Assembly (NCBI GenBank): GCA_040755395.1
Contig: JBFMAX010000001.1
Coordinates: 434,001 to 498,000 of the forward strand
Direction of reading: 5' to 3'
Source of the DNA: Nitrospirota bacterium
GTDB lineage: Bacteria > Nitrospirota > Nitrospiria > Nitrospirales > Nitrospiraceae
Length of the DNA: 64,000 nucleotides
Shown here: one piece after another, positions 46,363 through 55,246 of the stretch
Layout of the letters: each line of letters opens with the position of its first letter
Numbering within the stretch: the stretch's first letter is position 1
The notes under the pieces: generated by a model
Databases searched by the model: none
The model's input: the letters and a program-made list of their open reading frames with translations, nothing else
What the model was told of the DNA's origin: nothing
Translations under genes and position numbers: made by a program

Positions 46363-48261
46363 ATGCTCTACGCCCTGATCCCCCTCCTTCCCATCGCCGC
46401 GTTTCTGATTCTCGGCCTCGCCGGCCACTGGATCAGGGAACGGGCGCACCTTGTGGCCGTGCCGGCCGTCCTCGGCTCGCTCGCGCTCTCCGTCGTCGCG
46501 TTCTTTAACGCGGCCGAAGGCGATCGGATCTCGGTTCCGCTGTACACATGGATCGCCTCAGGCGAACTGGAGGTCCGCCTGGGCCTGTTCATCGACCGGC
46601 TGACCGCCGCCATGCTGCTGCTCGTGACGATCGTCAGCTCGCTCGTGCACGTGTACACCATCGGCTACATGCACGGCGAGAAGGGGTACGCGCGCTTCTT
46701 CGCCTACATCGCCCTCTTCACCTTTTCCATGCTGATGCTGGTCATGTCCGACAACCTCCTCCAGTTGTTCATCTTCTGGGAGGCGGTCGGCCTGTGTTCC
46801 TACCTGCTCATCGGCCACTGGTACGAGCGGCCGGTCGCGTGCGCCGCGGCGACCAAGGCCTTCATCGTGAACCGTGTCGGCGACTTCGGGTTCCTGCTGG
46901 GGCTGCTGGTGATCGTGTACAACTTCGGGTCATTGGATTATCGGCAGGTGTTCGCTCAGGCTCCGGGCTTCGCCGACGACATGATGAATCTCCTCCGGCT
47001 GTTCGGAGGGACATGGGAAGTCTCCACGCTCACCGTGATCTGCCTCCTGCTGTTCGCCGGCGCCGTCGGGAAATCGGCGCAGGTTCCGCTGCACGTCTGG
47101 CTCCCCGACGCGATGGAAGGTCCGACGCCGATCTCGGCGCTGATCCACGCGGCCACGATGGTGACCGCCGGCGTGTTCATGGTCGCCAGGCTGGCGCCGC
47201 TGTATCACCTCTCGCCGATCGCGATGGACGTGGTGGCGGTGGTCGGGGCCCTGACGATGGTCCTGGGCGCGACCATCGCGCTGACGCAGACCGACATCAA
47301 GCGGATCGTCGCCTACTCGACCGTGAGCCAGCTCGGCTACATGATGATGGCCTGCGGCCTGGGCGCCTATGCGGCGGGCATGTATCACCTGCTCACGCAC
47401 GGCGCGTTCAAGGCGCTCCTGTTCTTGGGCTGCGGCTCGGTGATCATCGCGCTGCATCATGAACAGGATATGCGGCGCATGGGCGGACTCAAAGACAAAC
47501 TGCCGATCACGTACTGGACCTTTGTCGTCGGCTCGCTGGCGTTGGCCGGCTTTCCTCTCACCGCCGGCTTCTTCAGCAAGGACGCCCTGTTGCTGGAGTC
47601 GTGGTCGTCGGGGGCGTTGGGGCGAACGCTCTCGGTCTTCGGGCTGCTCACGGCGCTCCTGACCGCCTTCTACAGTTTCCGCCTCGTCTTCGTCACCTTC
47701 TGGGGATCGTCCCGTGTCGATCCCCACCTGGCCGGCCGTATCCAGGAACCGTCCGGAACGATGACGGTTCCCTTGCTCATTCTGGCCGTGCTCAGCGTGG
47801 TCACCGGCTACTTGGGCGTCCCCGAATTTTTAGCGCCGGTCTTTCCCGGCGGCGCAGAGGCCGGCCATCACGGCGGAGCCGCCGCGATCGGCGTCATGGC
47901 CGCAGCGACGCTGATGGGTCTGGCCGGCATCGCAGCGGCGTACTATGTCTATGTGAAAGAGCCCGGGTTGCCGGACCGCCTGGCCGCGCGCTGGCGGCAG
48001 GCGTATCGACTCTCCGCCAACAAATGGTACGTGGACGAACTCTATGACGCCAGCATCGTGCGGCCCACATTCTCGCTCGCCGACGGCCTGTGGAAACGGC
48101 TGGACGTCACGATCATCGACGGCGCGGTGAACGGGGTCGCGCGGGCGATCGCCCTGGGCGGATGGCTTCTGCGCCTGATCCAGAGCGGGCAGGCCCAACA
48201 CTACGCGCTGGGCATGGCGGCCGGCGCGGTGGCGCTGTTGACGGTGTACCTCCTTTTTTAG
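46363..48261 (+). CDS. nuoL: NADH-quinone oxidoreductase subunit L
   Basis: This 632-residue proton-pumping antiporter-like subunit has LFIFWEAVGLCSYLLIGHWYERP, VGKSAQVPLHVWLPDAMEGP with the pumping lysine, and TDIKRIVAYSTVSQLGYM. The C-terminal lateral helix region includes NKWYVDELYDASIVRP. Single copies of nuoL and nuoM make this a standard complex I. Confidence 0.96.
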   Translation: MLYALIPLLPIAAFLILGLAGHWIRERAHLVAVPAVLGSLALSVVAFFNAAEGDRISVPLYTWIASGELEVRLGLFIDRLTAAMLLLVTIVSSLVHVYTIGYMHGEKGYARFFAYIALFTFSMLMLVMSDNLLQLFIFWEAVGLCSYLLIGHWYERPVACAAATKAFIVNRVGDFGFLLGLLVIVYNFGSLDYRQVFAQAPGFADDMMNLLRLFGGTWEVSTLTVICLLLFAGAVGKSAQVPLHVWLPDAMEGPTPISALIHAATMVTAGVFMVARLAPLYHLSPIAMDVVAVVGALTMVLGATIALTQTDIKRIVAYSTVSQLGYMMMACGLGAYAAGMYHLLTHGAFKALLFLGCGSVIIALHHEQDMRRMGGLKDKLPITYWTFVVGSLALAGFPLTAGFFSKDALLLESWSSGALGRTLSVFGLLTALLTAFYSFRLVFVTFWGSSRVDPHLAGRIQEPSGTMTVPLLILAVLSVVTGYLGVPEFLAPVFPGGAEAGHHGGAAAIGVMAAATLMGLAGIAAAYYVYVKEPGLPDRLAARWRQAYRLSANKWYVDELYDASIVRPTFSLADGLWKRLDVTIIDGAVNGVARAIALGGWLLRLIQSGQAQHYALGMAAGAVALLTVYLLF

Positions 48262-48358
48262 GCGAGGGGCCCGTGGCTCGCGGCGCAAGGAAGAGCGGAA
48301 GATGAATCGTATTGAAAGACACGTCGTTCGCCTCCCGCCCCTAGCCCAGAGCGAAGCG
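48262..48358. repeat. Junction repeat spacer (GAGGGGC family), nuoL-nuoM
   Basis: GCGAGGGGCCCGTGGCTCGC after the nuoL stop and CGCCTCCCGCCCCTAGCCC before nuoM form loosely inverted arms around about 50 nt that include an AT-richer loop. Confidence 0.5.
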
Positions 48359-48360
48359 AG

Positions 48361-49950
48361 ATGAGCGAACCGAGCCTACAAAGCGCGTTCCCCTGGCTGA
48401 CCGCCGTGGTGTTTCTGCCCCTCGTCGGCGCGGCGCTCGTCTGCCTTGTCAGAGATACCATGGTCCGTTGGACGGCGTTGGCGGTGACGGTCGCCGACGT
48501 TCTGGTGGCGCTGCCCGTCTGGTTTCAGTTCGATCCCGCCGTTTCGGGAATGCAGTTCACCGAGCACGTGCCCTGGATCGCGTCTCCGCCGATCAGCTAT
48601 CAGCTGGGCGTGGACGGCATCAGCCTGCCGCTGGTGCTCATGACCGCCCTCTTGATGCCGCTCTGCGTGCTCGCCTCCTGGCGGGCGATCGAGACCCGCA
48701 TCCGCAGTTTCATGGCCGTCACGTTGATCATGGAAGCGGCGATGCTCGGCGTGTTCGTCGCGCTCGACTTCGTGTTGTTCTATGTCTTCTGGGAAGCGAT
48801 GCTGATCCCGATGTATCTCCTGATCGGCGTGTGGGGCGGCCCGAACCGGCTATACGCGGCCATCAAGTTCTTTCTCTATACCCTGGCCGGCAGCGTCCTG
48901 TTGCTGGTCGCGATCATCGTCCTGTACTTCCAGGGCGGCCACACGTTCGACATCCTCGCGCTCGGCCGGCAGACCTACGACGCCTCGCTCCAGAGCTGGC
49001 TGTTCCTCGCCTTCTTCGCCGCCTTCGCGGTCAAGGTGCCGATGTTCCCGTTCCATACCTGGCTGCCCGACGCCCACGTCGAGGCGCCCACCGCCGGCAG
49101 CGTGATTCTCGCCAGCATCCTGCTGAAGATGGGCGCGTACGGCTTCCTGCGCTTCACGCTCCCCATGCTGCCGGACGCGACGGTGACGTTCACGCCGCTC
49201 ATGATCATGCTTTCGATCGTGGCGATCATCTACGGCGCCTACATGGCGCTGGCCCAGGCCGACCTCAAAAAACTCATCGCCTATTCCAGCGTCAGCCACA
49301 TGGGCTTCGTCACGCTCGGCATCTTCGTCCTGAACCACCAGGGGATCGAGGGCGCGGTGCTGCAGATGGTCAACCACGGCATCACGACCGGCGCGTTGTT
49401 TCTGTGCGTCGGCGCCGTCTACGAGCGGACGCACAGCCGGATGATCGCAGACAACGTGGGATTGGCCGGTCCCATGCCGCGGTACGCCACCCTGCTGGTG
49501 ATCTTCGCGCTCTCGTCGCTGGGGCTGCCCGGCACGAACAGCTTTGTCGGCGAGTTTCTCGTGCTCGTCGGAGCCTTCCTCTGGAACAAGATCGCGGCGA
49601 GCCTGTCTGCGCTCGGCGTTATCCTGGCCGCGGTCTACTTGCTGTGGATGGTCCAGCGCGTGGCGTTCGGCGTGCCGGCTGAACGCTACGTCCGCCACCT
49701 GGTCGATCTGAACCTGCGCGAGATGGCCACCCTCGCGCCGCTGGTCGCGCTGGTGTTTTGGATCGGCTTCTTCCCGAATCCCGTGCTCACGCGAATGCAC
49801 GCCAGCGTCAACGAGCTGGTCGAACGAGCCGAGGCTCGGAGCCAGGGGCCAGAGGCGAGGGGCAATCGGACCGACGGCTCGGAGCAGCGTGATGCGTCTT
49901 CCCCTCTGGCCTCTCGCCTCGACCCTCGTGCCTGGGAGGATCGCCCATGA
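48361..49950 (+). CDS. nuoM: NADH-quinone oxidoreductase subunit M
   Basis: This 529-residue antiporter-like subunit has FYVFWEAMLIPMYLLIGVWG, VKVPMFPFHTWLPDAHVEAP, and QADLKKLIAYSSVSHMGFV. The normal chain ends around NPVLTRMHASVNELVE. The last 40 or so residues (from about 490, including SQGPEARGNRTDGSEQ) are encoded by an inverted-repeat cassette and are probably a disordered tail. The stop overlaps the nuoN start as ATGA. Confidence 0.95.
   Translation: MSEPSLQSAFPWLTAVVFLPLVGAALVCLVRDTMVRWTALAVTVADVLVALPVWFQFDPAVSGMQFTEHVPWIASPPISYQLGVDGISLPLVLMTALLMPLCVLASWRAIETRIRSFMAVTLIMEAAMLGVFVALDFVLFYVFWEAMLIPMYLLIGVWGGPNRLYAAIKFFLYTLAGSVLLLVAIIVLYFQGGHTFDILALGRQTYDASLQSWLFLAFFAAFAVKVPMFPFHTWLPDAHVEAPTAGSVILASILLKMGAYGFLRFTLPMLPDATVTFTPLMIMLSIVAIIYGAYMALAQADLKKLIAYSSVSHMGFVTLGIFVLNHQGIEGAVLQMVNHGITTGALFLCVGAVYERTHSRMIADNVGLAGPMPRYATLLVIFALSSLGLPGTNSFVGEFLVLVGAFLWNKIAASLSALGVILAAVYLLWMVQRVAFGVPAERYVRHLVDLNLREMATLAPLVALVFWIGFFPNPVLTRMHASVNELVERAEARSQGPEARGNRTDGSEQRDASSPLASRLDPRAWEDRP
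49829..49942. repeat. Inverted-repeat cassette forming the nuoM 3' end
   Basis: The left arm GGAGCCAGGGGCCAGAGGCG and AGGGGC pairs with the right arm CCCCTCTGGCCTCTCGCCTC around about 40 nt. The open frame is kept through the whole cassette up to the nuoN start. Confidence 0.78.
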
Positions 49951-51422
49951 CGCTGCCGCTGTCCGACCTCGCCGCCGTCCTCCCCGAGTTGATCGTCGTC
50001 ACGGCGGCCTGTCTCGTGCTCGGGCTCGACCCGATCACGCCTGCGTCGAAGAAAGACGCGCTGGCGTGGTTGAGCCTCGGATCGCTGGTGATCTGCCTGG
50101 GATTCACCGCGTCCCAAATGGGCGGCCGGACATCCGCGTTCAGCGACCTGGTGATCATCGACCCCTACGCCTGCTTCTGGAAACTCCTCCTCTATTTGGT
50201 GACGGGCCTGACCATCCTGCTGTCGTTCGCCTACCTCAAAGAAGAGCACCTGCACCTCGGCGAGTACTACGGATTCATCCTGTTGGCGCTGTCCGGCATG
50301 ATGGTCATGGTGTCGGCCGCCGATCTGCTGACGATCTATCTCGGCACCGAACTGATGTCCCTGTCGCTGTACGTCATGGCCGGACTCAAGCGGTCCGAGC
50401 CTCGCTCGCTCGAAGCCTCGGCCAAATATTTCGTGCTGGGCGCCTTTTCCTCCGGCCTCCTGCTGTACGGCATCTCGTTGCTCTTCGGCGCGGCGGGCGC
50501 CACGAGGCTCTCCGCCATTGCAATCGCCGTAGCTGCGCGGGGACTCGACGACCCGGTCGTGCTCTTGGCGATGATCCTGTTGGCGGTCGGGTTCGGCTTC
50601 AAGCTCGCCGTGGTGCCGTTCCACATGTGGACGCCCGACGTCTACGAAGGCGCGCCGACCTCGGTCACCGCCTTCATGGCCGTGGCCTCCAAGGCGGCCA
50701 GCTTCGGCGCCTTTCTCCGGGTGTTCGTGGAAGGGCTGGGCGGGCTCAAAGCGAACTGGCAGCCCCTGTTCCTGGCCGTTTGCCTCGCCACGTTGGTGCT
50801 CGGCAACGTGGTGGCGATCGTCCAGACCAACATCAAACGCATGCTGGCCTACTCGAGCATCGCGCACGCCGGCTATGCCCTGATCGGCCTGGTCGCGGCC
50901 GGGCGGGCGGCCGACGGAACCGGCGCCACCGGCCTGGCCAGCGTCATGCTGTATCTTGCCGTGTACGCCTTCATGACCCTGGGCGCCTTCGCCGTCGTCG
51001 CGATGTTGCGCAAGGGCGGGCTCGAAGGCGAGGAGATCGAGGATTTCACGGGCTTGGCCAAGCGGCAGCCGGTGGCGGCGCTGCTCATGCTGGTCTTCAT
51101 GGTCTCGCTCGCCGGCATCCCCCCGACGGCCGGCTTTATCGGAAAATTTTACCTGTTCATGGCAGCCGTCAACGGCGGGCTGGCTTGGCTGGCCGTCGTC
51201 GCGTTGCTCTTCGCCGCCGTGTCGGCTTACTATTATCTGCGCGTGGTCATGGTCATGTACATGCGGGAGCCCGAGCCCGGCTCCGCTCCGGTCCCCTACC
51301 TGGCCGCCTCGCCGGCGCTGTCCATTGTCCTGGCCTGCGCGATCGCCGGCGTCGTGCTCTTGGGCCTGTTTCCCAATCCTCTCGTCTCGCTGACCGCCCA
51401 AGCCGTGCTCGTGCTGAAGTAA
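49947..51422 (+). CDS. nuoN: NADH-quinone oxidoreductase subunit N
   Basis: This 491-residue antiporter-like subunit has YLGTELMSLSLYVMAGLKR, FKLAVVPFHMWTPDVYEGAP, and QTNIKRMLAYSSIAHAGYAL. It is translationally coupled to nuoM through ATGA and is the last nuo gene. The operon has 13 genes with C and D fused. Confidence 0.96.
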   Translation: MTLPLSDLAAVLPELIVVTAACLVLGLDPITPASKKDALAWLSLGSLVICLGFTASQMGGRTSAFSDLVIIDPYACFWKLLLYLVTGLTILLSFAYLKEEHLHLGEYYGFILLALSGMMVMVSAADLLTIYLGTELMSLSLYVMAGLKRSEPRSLEASAKYFVLGAFSSGLLLYGISLLFGAAGATRLSAIAIAVAARGLDDPVVLLAMILLAVGFGFKLAVVPFHMWTPDVYEGAPTSVTAFMAVASKAASFGAFLRVFVEGLGGLKANWQPLFLAVCLATLVLGNVVAIVQTNIKRMLAYSSIAHAGYALIGLVAAGRAADGTGATGLASVMLYLAVYAFMTLGAFAVVAMLRKGGLEGEEIEDFTGLAKRQPVAALLMLVFMVSLAGIPPTAGFIGKFYLFMAAVNGGLAWLAVVALLFAAVSAYYYLRVVMVMYMREPEPGSAPVPYLAASPALSIVLACAIAGVVLLGLFPNPLVSLTAQAVLVLK

Positions 51423-51511
51423 CCGCGCCATCGGCGTTTTCCACCAACTCGTGCGTCCGCGGCCCAGTCGTGGTACGCTCGGACGGCGAACCGGGAGGTG
51501 TTGGCCACGGC

Positions 51512-52348
51512 ATGGCGAACCCGCTGCGCTTCATGTCCGTCGTGATGACGGAGTTTCGCCGGCTCGGCTGCACCAGTCTGGCCGCATCCCTGGCTTTCTT
51601 CTCCTTGTTGTCTCTCTTTCCGATGGTCTTCCTGCTGCTCTACGCCGTGGGGTTCCTCGTCAGCCAGGACGTCATCGGCCACCAGTTTCTGTTGAGCTTT
51701 TTGAAAGGCTTTCTCCCCGGTCTCGGTCCGGGCTTGGCGAACGAAATCCGTCGTGTCGCCGAGCTGGAGCCCGTCCGTTGGATCGTCCTGCTGGCCTTCG
51801 CCTGGTTCGGCACCCTGGTGTTCTTTGAGATCGACTACACGATCAACGTCGTCTTCGGCTCGTCTCGGCACCGCCACCCGCTCATTTCCACCGCCGTCGC
51901 CGTCGCCCTGTTCGGCGTCATCGAGCTGCTCCTGATCGTGACCTATGTCGCGACCCAGACCATCGACGCCCTCGTCGCCCACGCGCCCCGCTTGTGGAGC
52001 ATCGACCTGGTCGCGGTCGCCGCCCATGATTTCGTCCTCGCCTACACCCTGCCGTTCATCCTGAGCTTGGCCGCGGTGACCTGTCTCTACCGTTACTTGC
52101 CGCAACAACGCCCACGCCTGCGCGACGCGGCGGCCGGCGGGTTGCTGTTCAGCCTGCTTTGGGTCCTGGCAAAACTGCTGTTCGTCGCCTACGGTGAACA
52201 GGCCACGATTTACGGCCGCCTGTACGGCTCGCTGCTGGACGTCATCATCCTCCTGCTCTGGGTGTACTATTCCGCAAGCCTGTTGCTGTTCGGCGCCGTC
52301 ATCGTCCGCCACCTCCAGATTCACACGGCTCCGCCCTCCTTTCCCTGA
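51512..52348 (+). CDS. YihY/BrkB-family inner-membrane protein
   Basis: This 278-residue protein has six hydrophobic segments and the family signature CTSLAASLAFFSLLSLFPM near residue 20, SLLDVIILLLWVYYSASLLL near the end, and the RDAAAGGLLFSLLW helix. Members are often misannotated as ribonuclease BN. The function is unknown; envelope transport is suspected. The ATG at 51512 is used; a GGGAGG lies 14 nt upstream. Confidence 0.85.
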   Translation: MANPLRFMSVVMTEFRRLGCTSLAASLAFFSLLSLFPMVFLLLYAVGFLVSQDVIGHQFLLSFLKGFLPGLGPGLANEIRRVAELEPVRWIVLLAFAWFGTLVFFEIDYTINVVFGSSRHRHPLISTAVAVALFGVIELLLIVTYVATQTIDALVAHAPRLWSIDLVAVAAHDFVLAYTLPFILSLAAVTCLYRYLPQQRPRLRDAAAGGLLFSLLWVLAKLLFVAYGEQATIYGRLYGSLLDVIILLLWVYYSASLLLFGAVIVRHLQIHTAPPSFP

Positions 52349-52477
52349 TCGTGCCCGCCGACAGGTCGAGTCCTCCCACCCGGCTGCCTACGGGTTTTCC
52401 CGGCCCGCCGCCTTCTGGTCTTTTCCTGGCAGGAAATCGGCTTCCTAGATAAAATCGGCGTCGTTCTTGAGGGTCAT

Positions 52478-53836
52478 ATGCTGGAAATCGTGAATCGGGA
52501 GTTCTTGCTCTTCGCCGGGGCGATCATCGGATTCGTCGCGGCCGTCCTGTCGTTCATGGACAAGTTGCTGACGATCCAGGATCGGCTGCGCACGACCAAA
52601 GCGAGCAAACAGACGCCCGTAGAAGGCCGCGCCCAGGGGGAGCCGGTCTCCCGCACGGAAACGGTCAGCTCAAAGATCCTGGAAAAGGCGTCCTATCTCT
52701 TCCTCTACGAGACCAGCGTGATCGTGGCCGCCGGGATCCTGCTGAACTATCTCGGCCTCACCCTCAGCCGGCATCTGCACAGCATTCTCTTCCTCGACAT
52801 GACCGGCACCGCGCTGGCCGCGTTTCTCCTGGGGCCCTGGTGGGGGGCGATCGTCGCGCTGCTGTCGAATTCGGTGGTGAACTGGTTGCTGTTTCCGGAG
52901 ACCGGAGCCGACGTCATCATCTTCCCCTGGTCGCTGGTGAACATGGCGGGCGGATTCTACTGGGGCTTCATGGCCCGGCGCGCCAGCTTCAGCAAGTATC
53001 TGCGCACCGGCCGCAGCTCGGCCTTCTCCCACGTCTTGTTTCTGTTCAGCTTCGGCGCGCTCGGCGCCGTCGTCATGAGCGTGCCCGGCGCGTTGGTGCA
53101 GACCGCGCTGGGAGAGAACGCGGTCTTCGCCCTCAATCCCCGGGTGGCGGAGACGCTCAGCCGGATCGTGGTGGAATGGCAGCAGGCGATCGAGGCGCAT
53201 TTGGACGTGTGGTTCGGGCTGGGCTACGGGCAGAGTCTGGGCTGGACGGTGGTCAATTGGCTGCAGACCTGTATCCGCTATATCCCCGACAAGACCATGA
53301 GCGCGGCGATCGCCCTGGTCGTTCTGAAGTACGGGTATCCGCTCTTCGAGCGGGAATTGATCCACGGCGGGCCGAACGGCGGGAGGCCGGGCGATGAGCG
53401 GGTCCTTCCGCTCGTGCTCGGATTGCTGTACGCGCCGTCGTTCGCCGTGCTGCTCACATCCGAGCCGTACGGCGGACACCGGTTTTGGCCGCTCTGGTTC
53501 TCCCCCTGGGTGATGATCATCGGGGGCTACGTGGCTTTGCGCTACTGGGGACCGGGGGAAGCGGGCCTGCGCGAAGCGCGACTGCAGCGCGCCCAGCGGT
53601 ATGCCAAGGCGTTGAAACCGATCGACCGCGAACCGTCGTACGAATTCTGCCGGCGTCTGACCTTCGCGACGTTGATCGCCAGCCTGTTGTTCGCGCTCTT
53701 CCTCCCCGTCCTGCTGGTGGATTTCTACCGGGTCGCCTTCAACTTCTTCTGCGTCGTCTACGGCCTCATGCTCGCCGTCCATCTCGTGCGCGTGGCGATC
53801 GCGCAAAACCTCTCGGTCGCGCGGACGGACGACTGA
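52478..53836 (+). CDS. Polytopic membrane protein, ECF S-component-like
   Basis: This 452-residue protein has an N-terminal helix, a polar linker and about eight helices. The central part (FLDMTGTALAAFLLGPWWGA then IVALLSNSVVNWLLFP and LVNMAGGFYWGFMARR) resembles the substrate-binding component of ECF vitamin transporters. No ECF ATPases are adjacent. TAAAAT at about 52451 may be its -10 element. The function is not established. Confidence 0.6.
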   Translation: MLEIVNREFLLFAGAIIGFVAAVLSFMDKLLTIQDRLRTTKASKQTPVEGRAQGEPVSRTETVSSKILEKASYLFLYETSVIVAAGILLNYLGLTLSRHLHSILFLDMTGTALAAFLLGPWWGAIVALLSNSVVNWLLFPETGADVIIFPWSLVNMAGGFYWGFMARRASFSKYLRTGRSSAFSHVLFLFSFGALGAVVMSVPGALVQTALGENAVFALNPRVAETLSRIVVEWQQAIEAHLDVWFGLGYGQSLGWTVVNWLQTCIRYIPDKTMSAAIALVVLKYGYPLFERELIHGGPNGGRPGDERVLPLVLGLLYAPSFAVLLTSEPYGGHRFWPLWFSPWVMIIGGYVALRYWGPGEAGLREARLQRAQRYAKALKPIDREPSYEFCRRLTFATLIASLLFALFLPVLLVDFYRVAFNFFCVVYGLMLAVHLVRVAIAQNLSVARTDD

Positions 53837-53841
53837 AAACG

Positions 53842-53898
53842 TGCAGGGCCAGGGGCTCGAGGCTAGAGGCTATGGGCAGGAGTGCTCTTGCCTCTTGC
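53842..53898. repeat. Short junction repeat (GGGGCTCGAGGCTAGAGG family)
   Basis: CAGGGCCAGGGGCTCGAGGC and TAGAGGCTATGGGCAGGAG face CTCTTGCCTCTTGCC. It lies between two convergent genes and reaches the stop of the protease gene. Confidence 0.55.
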
Positions 53899-55056
53899 CT
53901 AAGTCCCGAATCCTCGTAATTGCAGATACCGCCCGATCGCGGAGCGTGTGACCAGGCCGACCAGTCGCCCGTCATCGACCACCACCAATCGATCCTCGCC
54001 CTCCTGAACCATCCGTTCCAGCGCCTGAATCGCGGAGCAATCCGATGTCACCGCCATCTCCGGCGTCCAGGGCCGCATCACGTGATGCACCTGCCGCCAC
54101 GCCCACAGCGATGTCGGGACGGCGCGGATCTCGCGAACCGTGACCATACCGACGAGATGCCCGTCCTGCATCACCGGGAACCCGCCGTAGCCATAGTGCA
54201 AGAACCGGCGGTTGACGGCATCTTCTATCGTCAGGTCCGGACTGATCGTCGCCACGGTGCGGACCATGAGATCCCGCACGGCAACGGACGAGAGCGCGGC
54301 CTTCAGCGCCGCTTGGCGGCGACTGCCGCGCGCGGCCGCGAACAGAAACGCACCGATCAGGACGATCCACCCGCCGTTCGTCACGAGCGCGCCCGGTAAC
54401 GCGCCGGCCAAGGCGCCAAAGACCAACAGGCCGCCGAGCAGCGACAACACCCCCCCGAACCACAGTCCGGCCAGCGAAGCCTGGCTCGTGGCCCGATAGA
54501 AGTCCTTGGTCCACGCCCACAGGCCGGCCCGCAACACCCGCCCCCCATCCAGAGGGAATCCGGGGAGCAAGTTGAACACCCCGAGCAGGATGTTGGTCTG
54601 TCCCACCATCACGGCGAGAACCAGAAGACCCTGAAATTGACCGGCGCCGGGCGTCGCTTCGGCCACGGACACCAGTCCGAAGCACAGCCCGCCCAGGATG
54701 AAACTCACGAGCGGGCCGGCGATCGCAATGAGAAACTCGGCCCGCGGACCAGGCGGTTCCCGACGCATCTGCGCGACCCCGCCGAAGATGAACAGCGTGA
54801 TCTGCCCGATGGGAATGCGATAGCGCAGAGCCACATAGGAATGGCCGAGTTCGTGGAGCAAGACCGAGGCGAAGAGCAGCACGGCGGACACGCCGCCCAT
54901 CGCCCAATAGCGCCCGGCGGAGTGGCCGGGCAAGGCCGCCGGCAGATAGCCGGTCGCCAGCGTCCAGGTGACAAACAGAAAGACGAGAAACCAGGACGCG
55001 TGGACTTTAATGGGGATGCCGAGTATCCGACCGATCTGCCAATCCGGGCCGTGCAT
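53899..55056 (-). CDS. Site-2-type metalloprotease (M50) with CBS pair
   Basis: This 385-residue polytopic protease has zinc site HELGH (H68-H72), the second ligand motif NLLPGFPLDGGRVLRAGLW, and a C-terminal pair of CBS domains (about 255-380) that may sense adenosine nucleotides. M50 enzymes cut membrane-embedded regulators. The ATG at 55056 is used because GGAGG lies ten nt upstream; a GTG at 55080 is possible. It is divergent from the deacetylase gene. Confidence 0.88.
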   Translation of the reverse strand: MHGPDWQIGRILGIPIKVHASWFLVFLFVTWTLATGYLPAALPGHSAGRYWAMGGVSAVLLFASVLLHELGHSYVALRYRIPIGQITLFIFGGVAQMRREPPGPRAEFLIAIAGPLVSFILGGLCFGLVSVAEATPGAGQFQGLLVLAVMVGQTNILLGVFNLLPGFPLDGGRVLRAGLWAWTKDFYRATSQASLAGLWFGGVLSLLGGLLVFGALAGALPGALVTNGGWIVLIGAFLFAAARGSRRQAALKAALSSVAVRDLMVRTVATISPDLTIEDAVNRRFLHYGYGGFPVMQDGHLVGMVTVREIRAVPTSLWAWRQVHHVMRPWTPEMAVTSDCSAIQALERMVQEGEDRLVVVDDGRLVGLVTRSAIGRYLQLRGFGT

Positions 55057-55210
55057 CTGGAGAATTCCCTCCCTGCGCACCCTAGCAGCCGACCGGATCG
55101 GCCGTCAACGGGAACCGCTCCACACTCCCCGCGAAACGCCGGCAACTCTCGTCTTGTATGATGCGATCAGGCCGGCGACCGCGTACTCCAACGAAGACCT
55201 CGCGGCAGCC

Positions 55211-55239
55211 TTACCCCGCGTCCTTCCTTCAGGTATACT
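55211..55239 (+). promoter_or_regulatory. Promoter with -10 seven nt before the start (leaderless)
   Basis: TTACCC (55211-55216) and TATACT (55234-55239) are spaced by 17 nt. TATACT ends 7 nt before the ATG at 55247, so the transcript would begin at the start codon. The -35 is weak. Confidence 0.45.
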
Positions 55240-55246
55240 CACACCC

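Noticed and set aside
51423-51511. Terminator after nuoN
   Set aside because: No convincing stem with a T-run was found in this gap.
49889-52348. Very long plus-strand frame (819 aa) fusing unknown sequence to the YihY protein
   Set aside because: The first two thirds are an Arg/Gly-rich shadow of nuoN in another frame; the real gene begins at 51512.
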